DNA of 64,000 nucleotides from Planctomycetota bacterium (GCA_021413865.1 JAIOPN010000014.1:248001-312000); one strand, 5' to 3'; shown: positions 44,834-56,391, counted from the first letter of the stretch. Notes: generated by a model from the letters alone, not told the origin. Numbers and translations are program-made.

Positions 44834-45667
44834 TTACGCCGGCTGGAGCTGGTTTTCCGGCATGTTTTCGAGCCGGCCCGCCCAGAGGGAGTGGTCGAAC
44901 TTGTCGTTGCCGGTGACGTAGCGCCAGAACTTGATGCGGTTGATCATCTCGATGCGCCACTCGTTGCCCATCCAGCCCTGCGCCCGGCCGAGGATGTGGT
45001 GGACTTCCGGGTTGTCGATGTCGTCGGTGTTCCAGAGGCGGACCTGCTTGACCGTCGGGTTGAGGCGGAGCTTGAACATGTACCGCATCTTGTCGGTGAG
45101 GTTGGGCCTGGCGCAGTGCCAGATGCCGCAGTGGGTGGCGAAGAGCGTGCCCGCCTTGCAGATCGCGGCGGTCTGGCCGACCAGGTTCTGGTAGCGGGAT
45201 ATCTCGAAGGTGTTGACGCGGCGGAAGTGGCTGCCGGGGATGATGAGCGTGCCGCCCATCTCCTTGGGCGTGTCGTGGGGGAAGTAGTAGAACTGGACAT
45301 CGAACGCCCAGGCGCGGGTGTCGATGATCGAGTCCTGGTGGAGGTGCTGGCCTCCGATCGTTTTGGGGGCGACGGTGTGGCCGGCGTGGTGGTCGTAGAG
45401 CGGGTCGGGGCCGACGAGGCTGTGGATGATGCCCTGGACCTGCGGCAGGCGCCAGACCGCGCCCAGGCCGTTGGACTCGGCCCACATCCGCGAGAGCGGC
45501 GTGCCCGACTTGCTGTAACCGGTCCATAGATTGAACGACTTGTCGTCGATCTCGCGCATGGCCTGCTGGTTGACCTCGTCGGGGACGAGGCCCTCGAACA
45601 CCAGCACGCCATTGGCGGCGAACTCGGCCATCTGTTTGGTCGTCAGGAGGTGTTGTTTGTCGGTCAT
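44834..45667 (-). CDS. Phytanoyl-CoA dioxygenase (PhyH) family protein 4, tandem paralogue
   Basis: 277 residues. Iron ligands H110 and D112 (HLHQDSIID), distal H184 (GIWHCARPN), R195 likely 2-oxoglutarate ligand. EMGGTLIIPGSHFRR is the PhyH signature. It has the same length and opening (MTDK..LLT.KQMA.FA) as its neighbour at 45736-46569, and a C-terminal segment starting RYMFKLRLNPTVKQVRLWNT is identical in both, so they arose by duplication. No signal peptide, so cytoplasmic. Confidence 0.93.
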   Translation of the reverse strand: MTDKQHLLTTKQMAEFAANGVLVFEGLVPDEVNQQAMREIDDKSFNLWTGYSKSGTPLSRMWAESNGLGAVWRLPQVQGIIHSLVGPDPLYDHHAGHTVAPKTIGGQHLHQDSIIDTRAWAFDVQFYYFPHDTPKEMGGTLIIPGSHFRRVNTFEISRYQNLVGQTAAICKAGTLFATHCGIWHCARPNLTDKMRYMFKLRLNPTVKQVRLWNTDDIDNPEVHHILGRAQGWMGNEWRIEMINRIKFWRYVTGNDKFDHSLWAGRLENMPENQLQPA

Positions 45668-45711
45668 GGCGGGGCTCCGGATCGATTTGGGAAGTAAAGT
45701 GGAGAACGGAC

Positions 45712-45729
45712 GCTAAGCCGTGAGCGGCG
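45712..45729 (-). repeat. Family H 18-bp palindrome, diverged copy
   Basis: GCTAAGCCGTGAGCGGCG is the reverse complement of the HtrA-locus copy with two mismatches; it lies between the two tandem PhyH genes. Confidence 0.5.
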
Positions 45730-45735
45730 AGGAGA

Positions 45736-46569
45736 TCAGGCCGGCTGGAGGACGCGCTGGGGGTCGTTTTCGAGACGGCCGAGCCAGTAATCGGTGTCGA
45801 ACTTGTCGTCGCCGGTGAGGGCGCGCCAGAACTTGATGCGCTGGACAACCTCGAGGCGGTCCTCGCCGCCCCAGCCATACCAGCCGTGGTTTCGGCCCAG
45901 GATGCGGGGGATATCCGAGTCGTTGATGTCGTCGGTGTTCCAGAGCCGGACCTGCTTGACCGTCGGGTTGAGGCGGAGCTTGAACATGTAGCGCGTGTTG
46001 TCGGTGAGGTTCGGCTGGGCGCAGTGCCAGATGCCGTGGTGCACGAAGACGATCGTGCCGGCCTTGCAGGTGCTGGGCAGTTGGCCCAGGAAGTTTTGGT
46101 AGCGGGCGATGTCCGTCTCGTTCACGCGCCGCAGGTGGCTGCCGGGGAGGATCATCGTGCCGCCCATCTCACGCGGCGTGTCGTGGGCGAAATAGAAGAA
46201 CTGGAGGTCGAAATGCTCCAGCCGCGTGTCGATGATGGCGTCGGCGTGCCAGATCTGGCCGTGCGGCGACTTGGGGGGCACGATGTGCACCTGGTGGTGG
46301 TCGTAGCGCGGCTCGGGGCCGACGAGGCTGTCGATAATGCCGGCGACCTGCGGCAGCTTCAGCATCGCGCCGATGCCGGGTGAACCGACCCACTGCTTCG
46401 ACAACGGAGTGCCGACGTACCCCCCGCCGTGGGGCCAGGGCTTCTCGTCGTATTCCTTCAATGTGGCGCGGTTGATGGCGTCGGGCACCAGGGCGTCGAA
46501 ACGCAGGTAGCCGTCGGCGGCGAACGCGGCCATCTGCTTGGAGGTCAGGAGGTATTTCTTGTCGGTCAT
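45736..46569 (-). CDS. Phytanoyl-CoA dioxygenase (PhyH) family protein 5, tandem paralogue
   Basis: 277 residues. Iron ligands H108 and D110 (QIWHADAII), distal H182 (GIWHCAQPN), with the arginine of NTRYMFKLR as probable 2-oxoglutarate ligand. EMGGTMILPGSHLRR marks the family. Start at ATG 46569, the position equivalent to its paralogue. The region between active-site residues differs from the paralogue mainly in residues 35-65 and 90-110, where substrate specificity could lie. The 90-residue unknown gene is 29 bases upstream on the same strand. Confidence 0.93.
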   Translation of the reverse strand: MTDKKYLLTSKQMAAFAADGYLRFDALVPDAINRATLKEYDEKPWPHGGGYVGTPLSKQWVGSPGIGAMLKLPQVAGIIDSLVGPEPRYDHHQVHIVPPKSPHGQIWHADAIIDTRLEHFDLQFFYFAHDTPREMGGTMILPGSHLRRVNETDIARYQNFLGQLPSTCKAGTIVFVHHGIWHCAQPNLTDNTRYMFKLRLNPTVKQVRLWNTDDINDSDIPRILGRNHGWYGWGGEDRLEVVQRIKFWRALTGDDKFDTDYWLGRLENDPQRVLQPA

Positions 46570-46598
46570 GGCGTGGCTCCGAGAGACAATGCGGCGGG

Positions 46599-46871
46599 TC
46601 AGACCTCGACGAGCTTTTCCAGGGCGAACTCGAACTTGAGGAAACTGGTGGTGTACTCCATGCCGGGGTAGGCGGGGAACTGCTGAGGCAACTGGATGAC
46701 GCGCCAGCCGTCCTTCATCGCCTCCAGCACCGAACCATAGGGGGGCTTGTCGCTGTCGCCCGAGGTGTGGGTTTCCTTGCCCGTGCCGTCGTAAATAGAC
46801 CACGCACAGACGTTGCTGGCCAGGTCGGAGGTGGAGAGATAAAGGATGAGGATCTGCTGGCGGAGGGCCAT
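46599..46871 (-). CDS. Unrecognised 90-residue protein heading the PhyH cluster
   Basis: Starting at ATG 46871 it reads MALRQQILILYLSTSDLASN and then an aromatic, polar, apparently alpha/beta sequence (CAWSIYDGTGKETHTSG, GWRVIQLPQQFPAYPGMEYT, TSFLKFEFALEKLVEV). No signal peptide, no known motif recognised. The coding frame continues upstream to 46982 but with Pro/Gly-rich, unconvincing sequence. Position directly before two tandem PhyH genes suggests a functional link. The smooth composition argues that it is a real gene. Confidence 0.7.
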   Translation of the reverse strand: MALRQQILILYLSTSDLASNVCAWSIYDGTGKETHTSGDSDKPPYGSVLEAMKDGWRVIQLPQQFPAYPGMEYTTSFLKFEFALEKLVEV

Positions 46872-46998
46872 ATGGGGTATCGCACGGTTCGGGGGCAGGT
46901 GAAGACACATCGGCCAAGCCCCGCCACCCACGGGCCCGGCCCAATGACCCAACCACTGTAACGGCACCGGGGGTGGAGGCAAGCGACCCGCCGGCCGG
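46872..46998. other. Upstream region of the PhyH cluster
   Basis: No gene. It must contain the promoter of the small-protein/PhyH unit on the minus strand; no confident -35/-10 pair was recognised. Together with the element at 46999-47158 and the tRNA leader it makes a 370-base stretch without protein coding. Confidence 0.5.
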
Positions 46999-47158
46999 GT
47001 AGTGGTATACTTTGAATCAAGCCTTTTTTGAGGCGGCAGGCTTGTAGTCGGTCAGACGCCCGCCGTTCGGGGTTGTGCTGTTTGTCTTTCATGCCCGCAT
47101 TCTACGGGCACGTCGACGCGGGCGGGAAGGGCGACTTGGTTTCAAAGTATACCACTAC
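46999..47158. repeat. MITE-like element with 18-bp inverted termini (family G)
   Basis: GTAGTGGTATACTTTGAA (46999-47016) and its exact complement (47141-47158) bound 124 bases. The interior has a small hairpin TGCCCG-CATTCTA-CGGGCA. Both ends carry GTATAC. It separates the PhyH cluster from the tRNA promoter. No coding content was seen. Confidence 0.75.
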
Positions 47159-47173
47159 CGCCGGCCGCGCCGC

Positions 47174-47202
47174 TTGACCCACCGGGATATCTCTTCTAAA
47201 TT
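47174..47202 (+). promoter_or_regulatory. Sigma70-type promoter of tRNA-Ile
   Basis: TTGACC (47174-47179) and TAAATT (47197-47202) are separated by exactly 17 bases, and the tRNA 5' end lies about 40 bases after the -10 box, as expected for a short leader. Confidence 0.75.
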
Positions 47203-47243
47203 GAGGGTCTTGGCCGCGTTGCCCTCAACCGGGGCGACGCCGC

Positions 47244-47317
47244 GGGCTCGTAGCTCAGTTGGTCAGAGCGCACCGCTGATAACGGTGAGGTCGGAGGTTC
47301 GAATCCTCTCGGGCCCA
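47244..47317 (+). tRNA. tRNA-Ile (anticodon GAT)
   Basis: 74 nucleotides folding as a complete cloverleaf. The acceptor GGGCTCG pairs with CGGGCCC (one G-U), the D-arm is GCTC/GAGC, the anticodon stem CACCG/CGGTG encloses CTGATAA with anticodon GAT at 47278-47280, and the T-arm is GGAGG-TTCGAAT-CCTCT. A discriminator A follows; CCA is not encoded. It is not next to rRNA genes here. Confidence 0.97.
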
Positions 47318-47372
47318 TTGGTTGGTTTGGACATTTCCCGCAACAATGGGCAGGCCCCGATTTCCGTGGTTG

Positions 47373-47392
47373 AAACGGCTTTGGGCCGTTTT
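47373..47392 (+). terminator. Possible terminator after tRNA-Ile
   Basis: AAACGGC-TTTGG-GCCGTTTT forms a 7-bp stem with a short T run, 56 bases after the tRNA. It is short and A/T-closed, so support is moderate. Confidence 0.45.
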
Positions 47393-47450
47393 GAGGAGTT
47401 GGCCGGACGCCCATCCGCCCATCTATCGGGGCTCCCCGTAAAATAGCACC

Positions 47451-48230
47451 ATGCTCACCAGGGCCCAGTTGCGCAAAATCCACCGTGATGGGTTTGTCCG
47501 CCTCCCGCGTCTCATCCCGCCGGAGATGGTGCGGGCGGCGCGGCGGGCGATCAATCACTCGCTGGGCGAGGAGGGGATGAACAAGGAGGCGCTGCCCACC
47601 ATGCGGGCGCAGTCGTATTGCCGCGAGCTCACCCGTGACCCCGTGATCCTCAACCTGCTGAACGCATCGCCGGCGTTCCCTGCCCTGGAATCGGCGGTCG
47701 GACCGGGCAAGCTGCGGCGGGCGGAAGGGTCACAGATCGCGCTGCGATTCCCGGCAAAGAGCGACGCGGCCGGAAAGCCGCACCCCCACATCGACGGCAT
47801 GTACACGCCGCAGAACGGCGTCAAAGAAGGCACGATCTCCCACTTCACCATGCTCGCCGCGGTGTTCCTCAGCGACGTCACCGCGCCCAACAGCGGCAAC
47901 TTCACCGTCTGGCCCGGCACGCACAGGCTCTTCGAGTCCCATTTCCGCCAACACACGCCGCAGTCGCTGCTCCAGGGCATGCCCACGATCGAGATGCCCG
48001 AGCCGCACCAGGTCCTGGCCCGCGCGGGGGACGTGGTGCTCGCCCACTATCAGGTCGGCCACAGCGTCGCGCCCAATACCTCGCCGAACATCCGCTACGC
48101 CGTCTTCTTCCGCCTCGACCACACCGAGCACGCCTCCTTCGGCTGGGACGTGATGACGGACATCTGGCTGGAATGGGCGGGTGTGCGCGCCGCGGTGGGC
48201 GCGGTTTCTCATCACTCGCAAAGCCGCTGA
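47451..48230 (+). CDS. Phytanoyl-CoA dioxygenase (PhyH) family protein 6
   Basis: 259 residues. Iron ligands H113 and D115 (HPHIDGMYT), distal H199 or H204 (AHYQVGHSVAPN), R215 likely 2-oxoglutarate ligand. NSGNFTVWPGTHRLFE replaces the usual PGSH by PGTH. This subtype differs clearly from the other five. It converges with the LEPR-XLL protein gene. No ribosome site is obvious before ATG 47451. Confidence 0.88.
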   Translation: MLTRAQLRKIHRDGFVRLPRLIPPEMVRAARRAINHSLGEEGMNKEALPTMRAQSYCRELTRDPVILNLLNASPAFPALESAVGPGKLRRAEGSQIALRFPAKSDAAGKPHPHIDGMYTPQNGVKEGTISHFTMLAAVFLSDVTAPNSGNFTVWPGTHRLFESHFRQHTPQSLLQGMPTIEMPEPHQVLARAGDVVLAHYQVGHSVAPNTSPNIRYAVFFRLDHTEHASFGWDVMTDIWLEWAGVRAAVGAVSHHSQSR

Positions 48231-48249
48231 ACGAGATCGCTATAAATCA

Positions 48250-49749
48250 TCACGGCTGGAAGGTGAACGTCACCGCGTAGAACGCCGAGCTGTTGCCCGC
48301 GTCGTCTTTGGCGATGAAGTTGAGCGTGTGCTCGCCGGCGGTGAGCGGGCCGCCGTTGACCTGCTCGATGCGGGAGCGGAGCAGCTCGAAGGTGCCGTTG
48401 GGCTCCAGCAGCGACAGGATGCTGTCGAAGTCGGTCAGTTCGTCGTCGTCGATGCCCAGGCGTAGCGACGTGATCGTGCCCAGGTCGGTGACGCGGCCGA
48501 TCATGGTCGGGTCGCTGGTCGTGCCGTCGCCGTCGGTGCCGGTGTCGTTCTTGAGTTGGGCGACGATGACGGGCGGGGTGTCATCGGGGTCGATGGAGGC
48601 GAGGAGGAAGCGGGGGTCGCCGGCGGGCTCGATGCGGGTGCCGGTGACGGTGACCTTCTTCTTGAAGAGGCCCGCGGCGAAGAGGCTCGTGCCGTTGGCG
48701 GCGCCTTTGACGGAGATGGTGCCGGCGGTGCTGCGCGACTTGCCGGTGACGATGTCGTCGCCGTCGTTGAAGGTGCCGTTGACCGGGTCGAGCCCGACGC
48801 CGAAGACCGAGCCGAAGACCTGGCCTTTGATGGAGAGGCTCTTGAGGGTGCCGGCGAAGAAGAGGTCCGTGTTGTCGCCGGCTCCGCCGAGTTTCGCGTC
48901 GTCGCCCAGGTCGGCCCCGGCGAGGAGGCGGGCGTCGGTCACGTCACCGCCGATGCTCACGGCGCCGATGTCCGTCCCGGCCATGACGCCGGAGAAGGCC
49001 CCCTTGATGGTCACCTTCTTGATCAGGCCCGCCGCGCTCATGCTGAAGCCGTCGCTCACCGAGCCAGCCGAGAGGTTGCCGGTGTCGCTATCGATCGACC
49101 AGGTGCCGCTCAGCGCCCCCTTGACGGAGAGCGCCCCGAGCAGGGCCTTGGTGTAGTTCGGGTCGCTGAGCGTCGCGCCGGCGGCAAAGTCTTCCTTGGA
49201 GGAGACGCTCTGCAACACCGGCGCGGTGATGTGGTCGTCGGAGCCGGTGTCGTCCCAGTCGGTGACCTTAAGGGTCTTGACGGGCGCGCCGGAGGTGAGC
49301 GTGAGGTCGGTCACGCGGCCGAGCGTGATGGTGGAGGACTTGGCCGCGGCGGTGCCTCCGATGCTCAGCGTGTGCTCGGTGCCGGCGAGGAGGTCGCCCA
49401 GCGTGAGCGTGCGGATGTTGCCGCCGACCGTGAGGTCGTTCACCAGGTCGGTCTTCGAACCGCTGATGGATTTCATCGCCCCGTCGGTGGAGATATCGAC
49501 CAGCCGCACGCGGCCGTCGCCCCCCTTGCCGGTGATCTTCAGGCTCGAGCCCTGATCGGTGCCGGTGAGTTGGATGCTGAAGTCGTTGCCGACGGGTACG
49601 AGGTTGATCGCGCCGTTGCCGGTGAGCTTCACCGTGACGGCTGTTCCGTGTGCGTCGGTGAAGGTGACGGGCGGCGCGGACAGGAGCGCTCGGGGCTCGA
49701 GGGCTTCGAGGCAAGGAGTCGGGGCGTTCGGCGTGCGGCGTCGGGGCAT
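48250..49749 (-). CDS. LEPR-XLL-motif surface protein
   Basis: 499 residues. The N-terminal LEALEPRALLS (residues 14-24) is the LEPR-XLL motif of exported planctomycete proteins. A long Gly/Thr/Ser/Asp-rich beta-repeat region follows (about 30-380), repeatedly showing the pattern 'G.I..L.I.G', suggesting a beta-helix or solenoid. The C-terminus (about 390-499) looks like an Ig-like domain (GEHTLNFIAKDDAGNSSAFY). Probably a cell-surface or extracellular structural protein; no enzyme motif seen. Confidence 0.82.
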   Translation of the reverse strand: MPRRRTPNAPTPCLEALEPRALLSAPPVTFTDAHGTAVTVKLTGNGAINLVPVGNDFSIQLTGTDQGSSLKITGKGGDGRVRLVDISTDGAMKSISGSKTDLVNDLTVGGNIRTLTLGDLLAGTEHTLSIGGTAAAKSSTITLGRVTDLTLTSGAPVKTLKVTDWDDTGSDDHITAPVLQSVSSKEDFAAGATLSDPNYTKALLGALSVKGALSGTWSIDSDTGNLSAGSVSDGFSMSAAGLIKKVTIKGAFSGVMAGTDIGAVSIGGDVTDARLLAGADLGDDAKLGGAGDNTDLFFAGTLKSLSIKGQVFGSVFGVGLDPVNGTFNDGDDIVTGKSRSTAGTISVKGAANGTSLFAAGLFKKKVTVTGTRIEPAGDPRFLLASIDPDDTPPVIVAQLKNDTGTDGDGTTSDPTMIGRVTDLGTITSLRLGIDDDELTDFDSILSLLEPNGTFELLRSRIEQVNGGPLTAGEHTLNFIAKDDAGNSSAFYAVTFTFQP

Positions 49750-49841
49750 GGGGGCTCTCGTGCTGGGGTTGGTGGGTGGGAACGAATCATACGCCCACCG
49801 GCGACGAAATCACGACCACAACTTCCGCAGCCAAACAACAA

Positions 49842-49861
49842 CCCCCGGCGTTGACCGGGGG
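49842..49861 (-). terminator. Candidate terminator of the PEP-CTERM gene
   Basis: CCCCCGG-CGTTGA-CCGGGGG forms a 7-bp G+C stem; on the minus strand it is followed by the T-rich TTGTTGTTTGG. It lies 35 bases beyond the PEP-CTERM gene stop. Confidence 0.6.
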
Positions 49862-49896
49862 CTGTGGGAATCGACTCAATTTGTATGGACGTTGCG

Positions 49897-50640
49897 TCAG
49901 GCGCGGCGGCGGCGGAGCAGCAAAAGACCGCCGCCGGCCAGCATGCTCAGGCTGGCGGGCTCAGGGATGACGAAGTCCACGTTATCAAGCGCCAGGCCGG
50001 AGGACTGGTTATGGGATCCGCCATCAACGGCGTTGAAGTAAACATTGACGGTCTGGCCGGCGTAGCCCGCGACGTTGAGGTTCTGCAGATCCCAGTTGTT
50101 GTAGGGGCCTACTGTGTAGTTGGCGAAAGACTGGCCGCGGCCGGGGTTGCTGGTGGGGCTGCCCAGCGGGGTGAGCAACGGGCCGTTGGTCGTCACGAAC
50201 GTGGCGTTGACCACGTTGGTGATGAGATAGGTCGTCGTGCTGCTCGGCCCCTCAATGGTGACATTGAAGCGGTCGTTGTGGGTGGCGTCGCCGGGGGTCT
50301 CGTTGGTGAAGAACCGCCAGTAGAACTGGAGGACAGGGGTATCGGAGGGGATCGCCACGTTGTACTGGGCGACGTTGGCGTTGGTCACGCCGGTGCTGTT
50401 CTCGACATAGCCGAACCACGAGCCGGCGTACGGCAACATGTCAGGCGAGCCGGTGCTCAGGTCGAGCGATTGCACACGCTCACCGTTGTTGTCGGGCGTC
50501 CAGTCCCAGTCCGTAGCGTTGTCGATATTGTTGATTGCGGTGCCGGCCTCAAACCCACCGTTGGAGAGCACCACGGCATGAGCGCTCCCGGCAAACAACA
50601 ATGCGCCAAGTGCCACAACCAGCGTCGATCGGTACACCAT
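49897..50640 (-). CDS. PEP-CTERM sorting-signal protein
   Basis: 247 residues. Signal peptide (LVVALGALLFAGSAHA), a beta-rich middle with aromatic and Asn/Thr-rich sequence (NGGFEAGTAINNIDNATDW; YAGSWFGYVENSTG), and the C-terminal tripartite signal: PEP motif (IPEPASLS), hydrophobic helix (MLAGGGLLLL) and RRRRA. Exosortase recognises this tail and cleaves it for export or anchoring; exosortase itself is not in the window. GGAGG lies 7 bases ahead of the ATG. The 278 bases upstream (50641-50918) are A+T-rich and gene-less and should contain its promoter. Confidence 0.93.
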   Translation of the reverse strand: MVYRSTLVVALGALLFAGSAHAVVLSNGGFEAGTAINNIDNATDWDWTPDNNGERVQSLDLSTGSPDMLPYAGSWFGYVENSTGVTNANVAQYNVAIPSDTPVLQFYWRFFTNETPGDATHNDRFNVTIEGPSSTTTYLITNVVNATFVTTNGPLLTPLGSPTSNPGRGQSFANYTVGPYNNWDLQNLNVAGYAGQTVNVYFNAVDGGSHNQSSGLALDNVDFVIPEPASLSMLAGGGLLLLRRRRA

Positions 50641-50918
50641 GATCCGCCTCCGTTTAGAATTTCAGACCTGTAGACTTCCCACCCAGAACCGGCGGCGATC
50701 GACATGGAGTGCCGCAGGCTTACACCGAACTTCACACCGGGCACTTACAAAGCAGCCCAGTGACACACAAGAAATTACCCGAACTGAGTCGGAGTGTGCA
50801 AGACCAAAATCATTGAAATCCAAGATTTAATCACGCAAGTTTCGACGGACCAAAAAAGAGGATGATTCGCAATAACTCGTTTATTATCAAAGGTTTAATA
50901 TATTAAGACGACTCCGTG

Positions 50919-51776
50919 CTAACCGGCCAGCAGCGCCCACGTAATATTCACCAGATTGAAAACCAGGTGCACCATCACCGCCGACCAGATCGACCCCCGC
51001 CGCTCATACAACGACCCCATCACCACGCCCAGCACGAATATCCCCGGCAGCAGAAACGGCCAGACGGCGCCGATGTGCACCGCCGTGAAGAGCGTCGAGG
51101 CCAGCAGCACCACCGCCCAGCGCCGCTCCCGGCCCAGCACGCCCAGCAGGCAGGTCTGCACCAGGCCGCGGAAGATCAACTCCTCCATCACCGGCGTCAG
51201 TACCACCGCCGAGAGGACCATCAGAACAATCGGCGGCCACGAGCGGGCGTTGTCGATGGCCGTGAGCAGGGTGTGCCCCTGCGCCGGCTCCTGCTGATGC
51301 AGCAGACGGGCCAGGCTCAGCCCCACCATCTGAGCGCCCATCACAAGCCCCATCGCCACCACCGCGACGCCCGCGCCGACCAGCGCGTCGCGCCGCGGCC
51401 GATCGGACAGAACCCCCAGCGCCCGCAAGCCCTCCCGCCCACGGGTCCGCTGCGCCAGCACCAGCATGTACAGCACCGTGGGCAACTGCATCCCCGCCTG
51501 CAGCAGCAGGGTCTTCAGGGCCCACGCGGCCGATGACTTGTCCGCATTTGCACCCTCGGGCGTGAGGTGCCGCGCCGCCGCGCCCGCGGCGACCATCCCG
51601 ACGAACATGATCCCGATGCCGACGAATAACTCTTCCACCCCCCAGCCCAGGTCCCTCCCGGGCGAATCCCTGAAGAGGCCCGGGCGCAGCCACCCGAGGG
51701 CCGAGGCCAGCGTGACCGACGCCAGACCGATCGCGCCCAGCACCGCGATCTCGTTCCACGAGGGGAGCCCCTGCAT
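50919..51776 (-). CDS. CPBP-family intramembrane (CAAX-like) protease
   Basis: About 285 residues from ATG 51776, with about eight membrane segments. Motifs of the family are EELIFRGLVQ (Glu-Glu and Arg of motif 1), the His of TAVHIGAVWPFL and the C-terminal MVHLVFNLVN. The start is uncertain: an in-frame ATG at 51878 would add 34 residues encoded largely by repeat A, so the later start is preferred. In bacteria such proteases process or protect small secreted peptides; the target is unknown. Confidence 0.87.
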   Translation of the reverse strand: MQGLPSWNEIAVLGAIGLASVTLASALGWLRPGLFRDSPGRDLGWGVEELFVGIGIMFVGMVAAGAAARHLTPEGANADKSSAAWALKTLLLQAGMQLPTVLYMLVLAQRTRGREGLRALGVLSDRPRRDALVGAGVAVVAMGLVMGAQMVGLSLARLLHQQEPAQGHTLLTAIDNARSWPPIVLMVLSAVVLTPVMEELIFRGLVQTCLLGVLGRERRWAVVLLASTLFTAVHIGAVWPFLLPGIFVLGVVMGSLYERRGSIWSAVMVHLVFNLVNITWALLAG

Positions 51777-51830
51777 GCGGGCAATGTCGGGCGGAACGGG
51801 GTGTTTGTCCAACCCGCCACGGGCGCCTAC

Positions 51831-51868
51831 AGCAGGCTGGGGCATCGAAGACTCTGCCCCAGCCACCC
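51831..51868 (-). repeat. Family A repeat, half copy
   Basis: This 38-base stretch, beginning AGCAGGCTGGGGCATCGAAG and ending CTGCCCCAGCCACCC, is an exact reverse complement of the left half (748-785) of copy 1. The other half is missing or strongly diverged. It overlaps the possible extended N-terminus of the CAAX protease gene. Confidence 0.8.
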
Positions 51869-51986
51869 TGATATTCAAACCAGGACACTACCTCCGTTGG
51901 CGCATCGCGTCGGCGGGATGGCGTCAGAGAGCGCACGGTGTTATGCTGGGTGATTCGGCGCTGCCTGCCGGTGGACGGAGTGTGGG

Positions 51987-55493
<3,507 letters not shown>

Positions 55494-55515
55494 AACGGCC
55501 GCGCCCCTCGCGCTC

Positions 55516-56358
55516 TCAGGGCGTCTTGGGCTTGTCGGCCGGGGGGACGGGCTGGTCCTCGACGGCCCCGGGCATCAATTCATTGGTCAGCACCACCTCG
55601 ACGCGCTGGTTGGTTTCCTGGCCGGGGCCGGTGTAAACCGAGCGGCGCAGCCGTTCGTTGTCGCCCGAGGCGATGATGCGCATCCGCTGCCACTCGACGC
55701 CCATGTTTTCCAGCTCACGGGCGATGACCATCGCGCGGCTGAAGGAGAGCGACATGCCGTGGTCGTCGAAGGCCTGGCTCTCGGCGGGAGAGGTGTGGCC
55801 GCGCACCTCGACCATCAGCCTCAGGCCGCGGGCGTGGTCGGCGACGCTGGCGAGGGTCTCCCTGGCCTCCTCGCCCAACTGCGTCGAGCGCGCCGCGAAG
55901 GGGATCGCCGCCGCGATGCCGTGGTAATCCGTCGGTCGGATGGACTGTGTCTTGTTGGCGTTGCCGCGCGGGCCGTGGTCCTCGGCCTGGGCCTGGGACA
56001 TGCGCTCCCGGAGCCGGTGCGCCAGCAGCGCCTCGCCGGGGTTGGTCGAGTCGATGCGGACCGGGTTGTTGAAGCCTTCACGGATGCTCAGCGCCCAGTC
56101 CAGCTCCGCGGCGCTGGGCGAGCCGCCCGTGCCCGTGCCGTCGGAGGCGCCGCCCCCCTTGGGGCCCATGTTGAGCGCCAGGAGGATCACGAAGAAGCCC
56201 ATCATCAGCGCCGTGTTGTCGGCGAAGGAGATGATCCATTCGGCCGCGCCTTCCGGGTGCTCCTCTTCGTGGCCCGCGTCGGCGCCGTGGCCGTGACCGC
56301 CACCGCCGCCGTGCGGGGCGGCGTGGCCTTTGGATTTGTTGTGTTCGTCTTCGCTCAC
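55516..56358 (-). CDS. motB: Flagellar motor protein MotB (OmpA-like domain)
   Basis: 280 residues. A His/Gly-rich cytoplasmic N-terminus (residues 11-34) precedes the membrane helix WIISFADNTALMMGFFVILL, with the proton-carrying aspartate D47. The OmpA/peptidoglycan-binding domain is about 150-262 (VEVRGHTSPAESQAF; SRAMVIARELENMGVEW; NQRVEVVLT). The start is GTG 56358. It follows motA by 33 bases and shares its transcript. Confidence 0.93.
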   Translation of the reverse strand: MSEDEHNKSKGHAAPHGGGGGHGHGADAGHEEEHPEGAAEWIISFADNTALMMGFFVILLALNMGPKGGGASDGTGTGGSPSAAELDWALSIREGFNNPVRIDSTNPGEALLAHRLRERMSQAQAEDHGPRGNANKTQSIRPTDYHGIAAAIPFAARSTQLGEEARETLASVADHARGLRLMVEVRGHTSPAESQAFDDHGMSLSFSRAMVIARELENMGVEWQRMRIIASGDNERLRRSVYTGPGQETNQRVEVVLTNELMPGAVEDQPVPPADKPKTP

Positions 56359-56391
56359 GGCCTGTGTTCCGTTTCTGTTGGAGCCGCGGGG

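Noticed and set aside
46872-46982. 37-residue N-terminal extension of the 90-residue protein
   Set aside because: Pro/Gly/Trp-rich sequence without conserved look; the later ATG at 46871 gives a compact protein.
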